Shown in pieces: positions 43,369-54,506 of a stretch of 64,000 nt of DNA (position 1 is its first letter; each line of letters starts with the position of its first letter). Below the pieces are notes generated by a model. The model was not told where the DNA came from. It searched no databases and saw only the letters and a program-made list of their open reading frames with translations. The position numbers were made by a program, and so were the translations under genes. The stretch comes from Bacteroidota bacterium (GTDB lineage: Bacteria > Bacteroidota > Bacteroidia > JACCXN01), in assembly GCA_013696965.1 (NCBI GenBank), contig JACCXN010000057.1, positions 62,001 through 126,000 of the forward strand. Reading direction: 5' to 3'.

Positions 43369-46300
43369 ATGAAAAATTTCTATTCTTTAATGAATAAAAC
43401 TCTGTTGTTCTTTATTGCCAGTTTATTTTCATTATCGGCATTTGCACAACCTCTTTCAGGGTTAAAAAACATTCCCGGAGATTACGCAAGCATTGCCTTA
43501 GCAGTCACCTCGCTTAATTCCAATGGAGTAGATGCACCTGGTGTAACTTTTAATGTTACTGCAGGCCATACTGAATCGGGATTAATTCCAATGATTACTG
43601 CAACTGGAAGCTCTGCGGCTCCTATTGTATTTCAAAAGGCAGGAGTTGGTAATAACCCGATTATTACAGCTGGTATAGGTACGAGCACTACCCTGGATGG
43701 AATTATTCGTTTATCAGGTACTGATTACATCACTTTTGATGGTATTGATGTTCAGGAAAATGGTGCAAATACTGATGCAACTACACGCATGGAATGGGGC
43801 TATGCATTGTTAAAAACATCTGAAACGGATGGTTGCCAGTATGTAACGATTAAGAATTCTAACATTACCCTTAATAAGGCTCATACCCTTTCCACAGGTA
43901 TTTATGTGGCAAATCACACTCCTGTTGTAACTACCAACCTGGTTGTTTCAAATGTATCTGGAACCAGTTCTTTTAATAAATTTTTCTCAAACACTATTTC
44001 CAACGTTTATGAGGGAATAAAAGTAACTGGTTATGGAACCACAACGGTTATAAATTTCCATGATGTGTTTAATGAAATTGGTGTTGAAGGAGGAAACTTA
44101 ATTACCAATTTTGGAGGTGGAACAGTAGCATCAAACGGTATTTATACCAAGTATCAAAATAGTTTGAAAGTTATTGGGAATACCATTAACGGAGGCAACG
44201 GGACGGCTGCGATATTGCAAGGTATTCACATTGATGTGGCTGCATCTGCTTCTGCAGAAATAAAAGGTAATACAGTTACCATTAATGGTGGAGGAACATT
44301 TCATGCAATGCGAGGTATACATAATCAATCTGGAATTACTCCAGATGGAAATACAATTACTATTGATAATAACTCAATAATAAATTGTACTTATTCTACA
44401 GCAACTTCTGCTATTTTTCAAGGAATATTAAATACAGCAGGAGCGGATGTTGTGAACATTACTAACAATACAATTTCTAACTTTTCATATTCTGGTACAG
44501 GTTTATTGCATGGAATCCAAAATACAAGCACAAATGCAACACCAATAAATATTACTGGAAACACCATTTCAGACATCACCCGGGCTTCCGCAGCTTCAGG
44601 TATTATATATGTTGTACAAGCCACTACCGGATTAATTAATTTCAGCACGAACAACATTTTTAACATTAGTCAATCGGGAACAAGTGTTGTTTATGGGTAT
44701 TATAACTTTGGTTCCCCAACCCTGGAGAATTATATAGGAAATAATATTTATAATATTTCAAGTTTAGGAACAGGGGCAGTGGCAGGTATTTATGTCAATA
44801 CTTTAGCGGCAAGTGTTAGGACAGTTACATCCAACAAAATTTATTCTCTTTCAACTCAGGGAACTACTGTTTATGGATATTATGGTGCAGCCTCTAACCA
44901 GGTAACATTTAGCAGGAACAGAATTTCGGATCTTACTTCCAATTCTACAACCACTTCTACAGTTAATGGTATTCATATAGCTTCAGGAAACCATACTATT
45001 CAAAACAATATAATTGGAAATCTTTTTGCTCCTACAACTGCAAGTTTAGTAGCAGTAAACGGAATACAAATTGCAGGTGGTACTGCTCACAATTTATATT
45101 ATAACTCTATTCACCTCAATGCTTCTACAAGTGCTGGAGGAGATTATGGTTCAAGCGGAATTTTCATTAGTTCAACTTCTGCAACTTTGGTTGTTAATTT
45201 AAAAAACAATGTGGTGGTAAATAAATCAACTCCACAAGGATTGGGAAGGACAGTTGCACTTAGAAAAGCAAATACAAATCTTGATCAAATAAGTGCTTCA
45301 ACCAGCAATAATCTTTATTATTCGGGGGTTCCATCAGCTGCCAATGTAATTTATTTTGATGGAACTAATTATGATGAATTATTATCTGCTTATAAAACAA
45401 GAGTTTCTCCAAAGGAAAAAGCTTCTGTTACAGAAGATCCTTCTTTTTTGAGCTTAACTTCCTCATCTGTTAATTTTTTAAGACCAAATGCAACCATTCA
45501 AACAAAAATAGAGAGTGGAGCTTTTGAGATTGCAGGAGTAACAAATGATTATTACACACCTGGTATAAGAACAGGATATCCTTTGGCCGCGCAGGTAAAT
45601 GGAGCTGGATTTAAACCGGATCTTGGTGCCATTGAAGGTGATTATTCTATATTCCCGGTTATTGATATTGGAATTACCAATTTGGCAGCACCTATGATGC
45701 CAAAGTGTTTGGGTACTGCAGAAACCATATCTTTTAGACTTTCAAATTTTAGTTCTTCACCAATTGATTTTTCAGTTGATCCGGTAACCATTGAATCTGC
45801 AGCAACCAATACCTCTAATGTTACTACCACTTTTGCTCCTGTTGTTTTAAATTCAGGAACCCTTGCAGGAGGAGGTACAATGAATATTGCTGTTAGCTTA
45901 TCTTATGATATGTCTGAGGAAGGGGTCTATTCATTTACTGCTTCTTCAGCAACTCCTGAGGATAATAATGTTGCTAATGATACCTTAGTAAATAAATTAG
46001 TTGAAGTAGGTGCTGGTGCAGCTTCAGCTACCGAACTTGCAATTTGTGCCACTAAGGAAACTACACTTTTCTTAACAGGTAATTCTGCCTCTTCCATTCA
46101 ATGGGAAAGCAGCAACGATGGGCTTGCTCCCTGGACTGCTGAAACCGGAACAGGAAACAATACTGCATCCTATACTGTTTCTCCAATGGCTACTAAGTAT
46201 TACCGTGCGGTGGTTTGTGGAAATATGATTTCAGATACTGTTTTAATTGATGTAACATTTGTTCCTAGCCCTGTTGCCTCAGATGTTACCCGTTGTGGTG

Positions 46301-49300
46301 AAGGTCCAATAACAATTACTGCAACTTCTAATAACCCGGTTAATTGGTATGATGCTCCGGTAGAAGGTAACTTAATTGACACAGGATTGGTATTTAATAG
46401 GTACATGACAGCTTCTAACACCTTTTTTGCTCAGGCAATGGATGGTGGATCTGGACCGGAAACAGCAGGGAAACTTGCACCAAGCCTTACAACATCAACT
46501 TCTGGAAATGCATGGGGATTAGTTTTTAATGTTGTTAATCAGGATATGACCTTAAATTCGGTTAAAATTAATTCTGTTGGTGCAACAGCTGGTACTATGA
46601 GCGTTGAATTAAGGAGCAGTACTGGAGTTTTAATAGAAACAGTTGGTCCTTTTGCCTACGCTGCTGGAACTACAGCCAATCCTACTATAGTTACTCTTCC
46701 ACTTAATCTTAATATTCCTGTAGGCACAGGATATAGATTGCAATCTGCGGCAATGTCTGGAGGATCAGTAATACGTGAAACATCCGGTAATACTTATCCC
46801 TATACATCACCTAGTGGCAATGTTTCAATTACCAGTGGTTTTATTACTAATCCGGGAAGTGCATCTTATTATTGGTTTTATGATTGGAATGTAACCTCAG
46901 GTTGTGTAAGTGAAAGAGTTCCGGTAATGGTAACTGTTACTCCAGCTCCTCAGGTTTTTGCATCGGTTTCAGATTCTCTGCTTTGCCAGGGTGATTCTAC
47001 TACACTTACAGCTACAAGCGTAAATAGTGACTATACTTATTCCTGGTCACTTATGGATAGTACTACCTCAATTTCAGGAGCTTCGGTAAATGTAGCTCCA
47101 GCTTCTGATGCAATTTACATTGTTACAGGTGTGGATTCTGATGATTGTTTTGCTGTTGATACTGTGAAGGTTTATGTTAACCCGATGCCTCAAATTGCAG
47201 CTATTGCAAACGACTCTTCGGTTTGTAAAACTAATTCCGTACAATTGGATGTAACCAATCTTCCTCTATTTAATGCACCTGTAGGAACAGGTACCATTAC
47301 CAACGGAAATCAGTCTTATCCAACACCATATGGAAATTATTATTGGGGGTCAAAACATCAAATGCTGATTAGGGCTTCTGAATTAACAGCGGCAGGAATA
47401 TTGCCTGGTCCTATCAGTTCTTTATCTTTTGATGTTACTAACGTAAATAGCTGTCCTGCACTTGAAAATTATGAAATAAAGATTGGAAATAGTTCTTTAA
47501 CTGTTCTTACAAGTACGTTCGAAACAGTTAATACTTCTGTGTTCTTTAGTGCATCATATTTACCTGTTGTTGGTTTAAATGAACATGTATTTAGTTCTGC
47601 TTTTGTTTGGGACGGTGTATCTTCAATCCTTGTTGAAACATGCTTTAATAACTCTAGTTATTTAGTTAATGGGAATGCTAGCGTTAATTCAACAGATGTA
47701 GGCTATAATACTGTAAACCGTAACCAAGGAGATAATGCAACAATTTGTTCCAATTTGCTTACTGGAACATTGCATACTGTAAGACCAAATATGAAATTTA
47801 TGCAAAATTTTCAGTGTGATTTTGCTTGGTCTCCTTCAGCAGGTTTATCTGATGCTACTGTGCAAAACCCGATAGCTACTCCAGAGAATACCACTACATA
47901 TAATGTTATAGCAACTCACCCTATTACAGGCTGTACAAGTTCTTCATCCGTAACCATTGTAATTATACCTGGTGCAGATGTTACTTTTTCTGTAACTGAT
48001 ATTAGCTGTAATAATGCCAATGACGGAGCTATGTCCTTTGTGCAAAATGATACTGCTTCTATTACTTATGTATGGGCGCATGATATTGCCGAAACAGCTA
48101 CTTCCCTTACTGGATTAATGGCTGGTAATTACAACTTAATAATAACTAAAACATCAAATGGTTGTATGATGGAATTTGAACACATGATGGTTGATCCTGA
48201 TGTAATTTCACTTAGCACCTCTGCAAATGATGCAACTTGTTTTGGAATTGCCTCTGGTGAGGCTTTTGTAAATGCTTCTGGTGGTACTCCTGGTTATTCC
48301 TATAATTGGAATACTATGCCAGCTCAAACCCTTTCAAATGCTACAAGTTTAGCTGCAGGAACATATCAGGTGACTGTAACGGATGAGAACGGATGTGTTG
48401 AAATTTCTTCAATTTTAGTTGGAGAGAAGGATCAAATTATCATCGCTTCAAACCTTAACAATGTTTTATGTTTTGGTGGAAATGCTGGCAGTATTACTAC
48501 AAATTCTACAGGAGGAACAGGTACTCATGAATACAGCTGGAGCCATGATGCAAACAATACAAGTTCTTCTGCTGCAAACCTAACTGCAAATTCATACACT
48601 TTAACAGTTACGGATGATAACAATTGCACGGTTTCTGAGATGTTTATAGTTTCAGAACCTACTCAGATTGCAGGAGTAATTACAACTCAGGACGAAACAT
48701 GTGCAGGTTCAAATAATGGACAAGCAACTGTTAATGCCTCAGGAGGAACAGGATTTTATGCTTATTTATGGAATAATACTTCTGGTCAAACAGGTTCCAC
48801 AGCTTCAAACCTTGCACCTGGAGTTTACCCTGTTAAAATTACCGATAGCAATGGTTGTGAAAGTATGGAAAGTGCTACTGTTGGAGTTGGGAATAGTGCT
48901 CCTACTGCTGATTTTACCTTCAGTGCAGTTGAAAATACAGTAAGCTTTACAAGTACAGGTTTGGGTGCAACTTCATACAGTTGGAATTTTGGTGATGGAA
49001 GCCCTATTTCCAGTGTTCAAAACCCTGTTCATTCTTACGCTGATTATGGAAATTATTCTGTAACCTTAATTGTAACCAATAATTGTGGTGTTGCTTATAC
49101 CCAGGTTCAACTTGTAACTACGGGTATTGCTGATCATAATGAAGCCTATACTTTTGATATATTTCCAAATCCAACAAGCGATTTGGTTAATATTAAATTC
49201 ACCGGTTTGCAAACTAAAAATTTAACCGTGAAAGTAATCAGCTACAATGGACAATTGATTGTAAATGATCAGTTGAATAATTTCACTGGTGTTTACAACA

Positions 49301-49398
49301 ACAGCCTTAACTTGAGGAATTATGCTTCAGGTATTTATACCGTACAAGTAGTAACTGATAATGGAATTATTACTAAAAGGATAGTGCTTAGCAAATAA
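43369..49398 (+). CDS. Giant T9SS type A protein with N-terminal beta-helix and SprB/PKD repeats
   Basis: 2009 aa. The signal peptide ends at LSAFAQ (27). Residues about 40-750 are a right-handed parallel beta-helix: many short 'N-x-I-x-N-hydrophobic' rungs (SNTISNVYEGIKVTG, ITNNTISNFSYSG, TGNTISDITRASA). Beta-sandwich and Ig-like domains follow (about 755-1530), with a distinct domain at about 1030-1160. SprB-like repeats fill about 1535-1840, then one PKD domain (SYSWNFGDGSP) at about 1846-1920. The last 84 residues (FDIFPNPTSD ... ASGIYTVQV ... KRIVLSK) are the type A sorting domain. The helix part could bind or cut polysaccharide or act as an adhesin; no catalytic residues are evident. 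It stands alone, with a promoter candidate far upstream and a terminator downstream. Confidence 0.92.
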   Translation: MKNFYSLMNKTLLFFIASLFSLSAFAQPLSGLKNIPGDYASIALAVTSLNSNGVDAPGVTFNVTAGHTESGLIPMITATGSSAAPIVFQKAGVGNNPIITAGIGTSTTLDGIIRLSGTDYITFDGIDVQENGANTDATTRMEWGYALLKTSETDGCQYVTIKNSNITLNKAHTLSTGIYVANHTPVVTTNLVVSNVSGTSSFNKFFSNTISNVYEGIKVTGYGTTTVINFHDVFNEIGVEGGNLITNFGGGTVASNGIYTKYQNSLKVIGNTINGGNGTAAILQGIHIDVAASASAEIKGNTVTINGGGTFHAMRGIHNQSGITPDGNTITIDNNSIINCTYSTATSAIFQGILNTAGADVVNITNNTISNFSYSGTGLLHGIQNTSTNATPINITGNTISDITRASAASGIIYVVQATTGLINFSTNNIFNISQSGTSVVYGYYNFGSPTLENYIGNNIYNISSLGTGAVAGIYVNTLAASVRTVTSNKIYSLSTQGTTVYGYYGAASNQVTFSRNRISDLTSNSTTTSTVNGIHIASGNHTIQNNIIGNLFAPTTASLVAVNGIQIAGGTAHNLYYNSIHLNASTSAGGDYGSSGIFISSTSATLVVNLKNNVVVNKSTPQGLGRTVALRKANTNLDQISASTSNNLYYSGVPSAANVIYFDGTNYDELLSAYKTRVSPKEKASVTEDPSFLSLTSSSVNFLRPNATIQTKIESGAFEIAGVTNDYYTPGIRTGYPLAAQVNGAGFKPDLGAIEGDYSIFPVIDIGITNLAAPMMPKCLGTAETISFRLSNFSSSPIDFSVDPVTIESAATNTSNVTTTFAPVVLNSGTLAGGGTMNIAVSLSYDMSEEGVYSFTASSATPEDNNVANDTLVNKLVEVGAGAASATELAICATKETTLFLTGNSASSIQWESSNDGLAPWTAETGTGNNTASYTVSPMATKYYRAVVCGNMISDTVLIDVTFVPSPVASDVTRCGEGPITITATSNNPVNWYDAPVEGNLIDTGLVFNRYMTASNTFFAQAMDGGSGPETAGKLAPSLTTSTSGNAWGLVFNVVNQDMTLNSVKINSVGATAGTMSVELRSSTGVLIETVGPFAYAAGTTANPTIVTLPLNLNIPVGTGYRLQSAAMSGGSVIRETSGNTYPYTSPSGNVSITSGFITNPGSASYYWFYDWNVTSGCVSERVPVMVTVTPAPQVFASVSDSLLCQGDSTTLTATSVNSDYTYSWSLMDSTTSISGASVNVAPASDAIYIVTGVDSDDCFAVDTVKVYVNPMPQIAAIANDSSVCKTNSVQLDVTNLPLFNAPVGTGTITNGNQSYPTPYGNYYWGSKHQMLIRASELTAAGILPGPISSLSFDVTNVNSCPALENYEIKIGNSSLTVLTSTFETVNTSVFFSASYLPVVGLNEHVFSSAFVWDGVSSILVETCFNNSSYLVNGNASVNSTDVGYNTVNRNQGDNATICSNLLTGTLHTVRPNMKFMQNFQCDFAWSPSAGLSDATVQNPIATPENTTTYNVIATHPITGCTSSSSVTIVIIPGADVTFSVTDISCNNANDGAMSFVQNDTASITYVWAHDIAETATSLTGLMAGNYNLIITKTSNGCMMEFEHMMVDPDVISLSTSANDATCFGIASGEAFVNASGGTPGYSYNWNTMPAQTLSNATSLAAGTYQVTVTDENGCVEISSILVGEKDQIIIASNLNNVLCFGGNAGSITTNSTGGTGTHEYSWSHDANNTSSSAANLTANSYTLTVTDDNNCTVSEMFIVSEPTQIAGVITTQDETCAGSNNGQATVNASGGTGFYAYLWNNTSGQTGSTASNLAPGVYPVKITDSNGCESMESATVGVGNSAPTADFTFSAVENTVSFTSTGLGATSYSWNFGDGSPISSVQNPVHSYADYGNYSVTLIVTNNCGVAYTQVQLVTTGIADHNEAYTFDIFPNPTSDLVNIKFTGLQTKNLTVKVISYNGQLIVNDQLNNFTGVYNNSLNLRNYASGIYTVQVVTDNGIITKRIVLSK

Positions 49399-49416
49399 AT
49401 TTTAATTAATCCTCTT

Positions 49417-49456
49417 AAAATAGGATGTTCCTTTATTGGGACATCCTATTTTTTTT
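49417..49456 (+). terminator. Hairpin terminator of the 2009-aa gene
   Basis: AAAATAGGATGT (49417-49428) pairs with ACATCCTATTTT (49441-49452) around a 12-base loop and is followed by a T run. The gap 49457-49565 has no feature. Confidence 0.9.
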
Positions 49457-49565
49457 ATGCTTTTTTTAAAACAGTGAAACCGATTTCTGTTTTTAATAGT
49501 TTTTTAGGCAGCCCTTTAAAAACAGATTAGTTTTAAGGGTACTCATTACACAGCGCTTCATTTTT

Positions 49566-50476
49566 GAATGACAGGTTGTTTTTTTAGGAGAAGAAAAAGA
49601 AAGAGGGTTTTGCCGCCCTTCTTTTCCTTTCTTGTCCATTCATTGTTGTCATTCTGAAAGAAGCGAAAACGAAATGAAGAATCTCTATCTGAGTGAATCA
49701 TTTGCTGCTTGTGCTATTTGCAAGAGATTCTCCCTTTGGTCGGAATGACAGGGGTTGTTTTTTTAGGAGAAGAAAAAGAAAGGGGGTTTTGCCGCCCTTC
49801 TTTTCCTTCTTGTCCATACAGTCTTGTCATTCTAAATGAAGCGAAGCGAAATGAAGAATCTCTATCTGAGTGAACCATTTGCTCCATGTGCTATTTGCAA
49901 GAGATTTTCCCTTTGGTCGGAATGACAGGGGTTGTTTTTTTAGGAGAAGAAAAAGAAAGGAGGTTTTGCTGCCCTTCCTTTCCTTTCTTGTCCATTCATT
50001 GTTGTCATTCTGAAAGAAGAGAAGCGAAATGAAGAATCTCTCTGAGTGATCCATTTGCTGCATATGCTATTTGCAAGATTCTCCCTTTGGTCGGAATTAC
50101 AGGAGTTTGTTTTTTTAGGAGAAGCAAAAGTAGGACGGCTTTGCTGCCCTTCTTTTCCATCTTGTTCATTCATTGTTGTCATTCTGAAAGAAACGAAGCG
50201 ATTTGAAGAATCTCTATCTGAGTGAACCATTTGCTGCTGCAGGTGCTATTTGCAAGAGATTATCCCTTTGGTCGGAATGACAGTGGTTGTTTTTTTAGGA
50301 GAAGAAAAAGAAAGGGGGTTTTGCTGCCCTTCTTTTCCTTCTTGTCCATTCATTGTTGTCATTCTGAAAGAAGAGAAGCGATTTGAAGAATCTCTATCTG
50401 AGTGAACCATTTGCTGCTGCATGTGCTATTTGCAAGAGATTATCCCTTTGGTCGGAATGACAGGTTGTGTTTTTAG
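49566..50476. repeat. Tandem array of five about 178-bp repeats
   Basis: The word TTTTTTAGGAGAAG recurs with steps of 179, 177, 175 and 180 bp (AGGAG at 49586, 49765, 49942, 50117 and 50297), and a last partial start is at 50475. Each unit contains TTGTCATTCTGAAAG, ATGAAGAATCTC, a TGCTATTTGCAAGAG segment and CCCTTTGGTCGGAATGACA. Within a unit, TGTCATTC...AGAATCTC and GAGATTCTCC...GGAATGACA are inverted partners, so each unit carries an imperfect palindrome of roughly 110 bp. Open frames across it encode only repeated nonsense peptides. It lies between two convergent gene blocks. Confidence 0.9.
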
Positions 50477-50531
50477 GAGTGGGAATAGAAGGTCAGGCAA
50501 AGCACTATACCCCTTAAAGTTCGCCAATTCT

Positions 50532-53500
50532 TTATCTAATCAAGGTAACATGCCCTTTATAGGTTAGAATTTCGCCTGTATTCGTTTTTAATGTTATTTT
50601 ATAAACATATACACCTGATATAGCCTGTTTGCCGTGTTTGCCTATGCCATCCCATCCTTTGTGTAAATCTGTTGATGTAAATATCATTTCACCCCAACGG
50701 TTAAAAATATTCATTTCGAATTTATCTTCTTCGATACCAATTCCCTGAGCAATGAAAATATCATTTGCTCCATCTCCATCAGGTGTAAAAGCATTCGGAA
50801 TATATACACCCATTGCCTGAATAATTGTAATATAATCAGTAACGCTATCCGTGCAGCCGAAATCATTGGTTATAATTAGAGTAACAGGAAATTCACCAAT
50901 TTCACTGTATATGTTTGAAGGATTCTGCAAACCTGTTTGTATATTTCCATCACCAAAATTCCAGGCCCAGTTTGTGGAACCGAAAGAATTATCTGTAAAA
51001 ACAATTAAAGGATTATCAGAATTTGCAACATATTTATTTGCAATAAAACTAGCCTTAGGCTTCGGATGTATAGTTATAAACCCTGGCATTGTTAACTGTG
51101 CGCTACATCCAAGATCATTCGTTACTAAAAGACTAATATCATAGGAACCTGAATTTTCATAACAAAAAGTGAAATTTTGTTGGTTTTGTATTTGTCCTGT
51201 TCCTATATTCCATGTCCAACTGTTAATAGCAGAATTACCAGATGTTGAATTATCAATAAATTTGATACAAGCTACAGGGCATACTCCATTTATATCTGTA
51301 GAGAAACCCACAGTTGGTAAAGGTTTTACATTTACAACTGCTTGTGCTAAATCTGACTGATTTGTACATCCATCATTAAGCTCAACTTGATAAATCAGGG
51401 TATCGGATGGTGAAACGGATATAGATTGAGAAGTGAAATTGCCTGGAGTCCATAAAAAGGTGTAACCAGTAATGTTGCCACCACTTGGATTAGCTGTTAA
51501 TGTTGTGCTTTCACCCAAACATATTGAACTGGTTGAAGGAGTGATGGTAACATTTAAAGGATTTGCCACAGACACAATAAAGTTATGAATTGCTGATGTG
51601 CAATTTCTGCTATCGCGAATAATAACTGAATATGAAGTAGTAACAACAGGCGATACAGTATATGAGCTACCTGTTACAAAACCATTGTTATTCCAGTTAA
51701 ATTCATAGCCGGGGGTTCCTCCAGCAGTATTTACACTTAATACAGTAGATTGTCCTTGACAAATGGTAGGATTTGATGAAGGAGTGAAGCTAACCTGATC
51801 AGGCTGGGTAATTACATAATTGATTAAAGCTGAACAACCATTGGCATCTGTAATAATAACGGAATGGTTCCCTGCACCAATTCCAGTTAAAACATTATTA
51901 GACTGTGGGGCTGCACCATTCCAGGAATATAAATAGGGTAGAGTTCCTCCATTTACATTATTAACAGTGGCTTCTCCAGTATTTCCACCATTACAACTAA
52001 CATTAATTTGGGCTGCTGAAGCAGATAATAAAGCAGGTTGATCAACAACAACTGTTGCACTATCAGAACAATTTAAAAAATCGCTTACAATTACTGTATA
52101 AGAACCAGCACTTATGGAGTCTTCCTGAGCCTGTGTATATTGTCCAGAATTCCAACTGTAAGTATAGGGAGGCAAACTGCCAGATGCAATTACCTCAATT
52201 GTACCATTATTAGAATTAAAACAAGTAGAATGGGATGATGTGGCTAAAATAACCAATGGAGAAGCAACATTAACTATTATGCTGTCTCTTCCTGCACAAC
52301 CGTTTATAAAACCAGTAACTATAAATTCTGATGTATCCAAAGGTGAAACTGTGATTGATTGTGTTGTTTCACCTCCGGGAAACCAAAGGTATGTATCCGC
52401 GCCACTAGCTGTTAGTATCGCAGAAGCTCCGTTACAAATGGAAACATCAGGTCCTGCACTAATGCCTGGAATAGTGTTGACCTTAACAGTTCCAATAGCT
52501 GAGCTGGTACAGTTATTTACAGTTTGTGAAACAGTATATTCTGTTGTATTGTCAGGAGAAACGGTAATGAAATCGGTTGTGAAATTACCAGGTGTCCATA
52601 AAAAGGTTCCTCCTATTAAGGATGAATTGGCATATAAGGTTGCAGAATCTCCTAAACATATTGTATCATTGTTAACAGTTAATACAGGAGTAGGCTTAAC
52701 TAAAACCAATGCGCTTGCCATTTCACTTATACATCCTGAAAAGGAATAAAAAAGGCTAAAGGTTGAATCTGCCAAAGGACTTACCAAAAGGGTAGAGGAG
52801 CTAGCACCGGTACTCCAGTTATATGTTCCACCAGCAGCGGAAACAACAGGAACCAACAGGACAGATGATCCAGAGCATAGTGATGTATCACTTAAGGAAA
52901 TCTCAGGTTGTTGAATTACTGTTACAAGAGCAGTATCATTATTTGAACATCCATTTAAAGTATAAACTACAGAATATAGTTCTGAACTGAGTGGGTTAAC
53001 GGAAATACTAGAACTGATCTGCCCGTTCGGTGACCATTCATAGCTGCCTCCAGCAAGATTAGTAACTGCATTGAGGGTTCCCGAAAAACCTTCACAAATA
53101 GTAATGTCATTCACTGAAATAGTGGGAACTGGCTTAACAGTAACAGTAGAAGTGTCAGCTAGGGAAGGGCAACCATCAAAAGTATAAATAAGAAAATAAT
53201 TTTTTGTAGAATCAGGACTAACAGTAATTGTGGCTGTGGTTTCACCTGTTGACCATGCATAGGTACCGCCTGGATCAGATACGTTTGCCATAATGGTTGC
53301 GTTTTCACCCGGGCAAATGAAATAGTCGTTTAAAGTTACAGTAGGGGCATAATTAACAGCTACCGTAGCCGATGCAGGTTGACTTGGGCAATTTTGCAGC
53401 GTGTATACAACAGAGTATGTTGTACTTGTTGCTGGTGATACTGAAATGCTCTGGGTTACCGCGCCATTAGACCATAAATAAGTACCCCCTGTTGAACTAG

Positions 53501-54506
53501 GATTGGCTTGGAGTTGGGCTGTTCCTCCTGCACAAATGGTAGTGTCTTGAAATACTGTAACAGTAGGAGTTTGATAAACAACAATTAAAACAGAATTTGA
53601 ATTTGCTGTATTACCGCAAAATGTAACTCTGGCCCTAAACCAGGTTGTAGCGTTTAGAGGACCTGTAACAAACGATGAAAGCGTGTCTCCGGTAGAATTT
53701 GTCCATGTTGAACCACCATTTATTGAAGTTTGCCACTGAATAGTTGTTCCATTGTTACCTGCTAAATTTATTGTGGCAGAATTTCCGGAACAAATTATGG
53801 GCGTAGCTGTGCTTGCGGTGCCTGCAATTGCAGCACCACCAACAGTAACAACAACATCCTTTGCTATTATTGTTCCTGTACATAAATCTGTAACCTCGGC
53901 CCTGTAAGTAGTGGTTATAATTGGATTTACTGATTTAACAGGGCCTGATCCAAGCCCACTGTTCCATTGATAAGTAAAATTTCCACATCCTCCAGAGCCA
54001 CTTGCTGTAAGAATTGAATATTGCCCGGGACAAATATTTGCAGGATTGGCAGTAACATTCAAAAATAAAGGAGGTTGTACCCCAGGGGTTTTAAAGGTGA
54101 AAGTCGCCGACCATGGACCCTCAGAGGATGTTCCCTCTGAAATATATTCCCTTACTTGTAATTTATATACTGTTCCCGGACATAAAGATGAAAAGTCTAT
54201 AACTAAATCCGGATAAGGCATTTGGATTGCATCGGGTTTAAAAATATTACCAGAGGTATGCGTTACAGCACCCGTAAAAGAAATTCCTGCACAAACAAGC
54301 TGCACTTGCATGGAATAACCTCCGTTGTCATTACATCCGTTTGTTGCTGCATCTGATTCTCCTGAAATGGTAACTGATGTTGAATCTGAGGGTATGGTGA
54401 AAGTCAAATTTACTAGTGGCAATCCATGACAGGCATGTACCTTTTGTACCGAAAAAAGAAGGGCGGCCAAAACAAAAAGTATATGTAATTTTAATTTCAT
54501 AATCAT
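50532..54506 (-). CDS. Giant T9SS type B protein with tandem Ig-like repeats
   Basis: 1324 aa; start ATG at 54506, or the ATG two codons later. The signal peptide ends near QKVHAC. Residues 27-143 form a domain shared with the 1163-aa protein at 56815-60306 (VNLT, DAATNGC, LCPGTVYKLQVRE, WSATFTFKTPG). From about 315 there are five or six similar Ig-like units of about 75 residues (each '...ICxG...LxA...YLWS...SISVSP...YSVVYT...GC...'), then SprB-like repeats, two PKD domains (SWTWNIGTGQ and NWAWNFGDGN), and the gliding-motility C-terminal domain (IPNAFTPDGDGANDIF ... IFNRWG). Its start overlaps the stop of the upstream 770-aa gene (ATGA), so it is the last gene of the operon. Confidence 0.92.
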   Translation of the reverse strand: MIMKLKLHILFVLAALLFSVQKVHACHGLPLVNLTFTIPSDSTSVTISGESDAATNGCNDNGGYSMQVQLVCAGISFTGAVTHTSGNIFKPDAIQMPYPDLVIDFSSLCPGTVYKLQVREYISEGTSSEGPWSATFTFKTPGVQPPLFLNVTANPANICPGQYSILTASGSGGCGNFTYQWNSGLGSGPVKSVNPIITTTYRAEVTDLCTGTIIAKDVVVTVGGAAIAGTASTATPIICSGNSATINLAGNNGTTIQWQTSINGGSTWTNSTGDTLSSFVTGPLNATTWFRARVTFCGNTANSNSVLIVVYQTPTVTVFQDTTICAGGTAQLQANPSSTGGTYLWSNGAVTQSISVSPATSTTYSVVYTLQNCPSQPASATVAVNYAPTVTLNDYFICPGENATIMANVSDPGGTYAWSTGETTATITVSPDSTKNYFLIYTFDGCPSLADTSTVTVKPVPTISVNDITICEGFSGTLNAVTNLAGGSYEWSPNGQISSSISVNPLSSELYSVVYTLNGCSNNDTALVTVIQQPEISLSDTSLCSGSSVLLVPVVSAAGGTYNWSTGASSSTLLVSPLADSTFSLFYSFSGCISEMASALVLVKPTPVLTVNNDTICLGDSATLYANSSLIGGTFLWTPGNFTTDFITVSPDNTTEYTVSQTVNNCTSSAIGTVKVNTIPGISAGPDVSICNGASAILTASGADTYLWFPGGETTQSITVSPLDTSEFIVTGFINGCAGRDSIIVNVASPLVILATSSHSTCFNSNNGTIEVIASGSLPPYTYSWNSGQYTQAQEDSISAGSYTVIVSDFLNCSDSATVVVDQPALLSASAAQINVSCNGGNTGEATVNNVNGGTLPYLYSWNGAAPQSNNVLTGIGAGNHSVIITDANGCSALINYVITQPDQVSFTPSSNPTICQGQSTVLSVNTAGGTPGYEFNWNNNGFVTGSSYTVSPVVTTSYSVIIRDSRNCTSAIHNFIVSVANPLNVTITPSTSSICLGESTTLTANPSGGNITGYTFLWTPGNFTSQSISVSPSDTLIYQVELNDGCTNQSDLAQAVVNVKPLPTVGFSTDINGVCPVACIKFIDNSTSGNSAINSWTWNIGTGQIQNQQNFTFCYENSGSYDISLLVTNDLGCSAQLTMPGFITIHPKPKASFIANKYVANSDNPLIVFTDNSFGSTNWAWNFGDGNIQTGLQNPSNIYSEIGEFPVTLIITNDFGCTDSVTDYITIIQAMGVYIPNAFTPDGDGANDIFIAQGIGIEEDKFEMNIFNRWGEMIFTSTDLHKGWDGIGKHGKQAISGVYVYKITLKTNTGEILTYKGHVTLIR

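Noticed and set aside
49827-50230. Minus-strand open frames (78 and 96 codons) inside the tandem array
   Set aside because: They translate the repeat units and share the same peptide words in different frames; no domain or start context supports them.
49566-50476. Possible CRISPR array
   Set aside because: Units are about 178 bp and repeat along their whole length. There are no short identical repeats with unique spacers and no cas genes.
52240-52749. 169-codon + strand frame within the 1324-aa gene
   Set aside because: It runs antisense through the Ig-like repeats; its repeated Val/Ser/Pro composition follows from the sense repeats.
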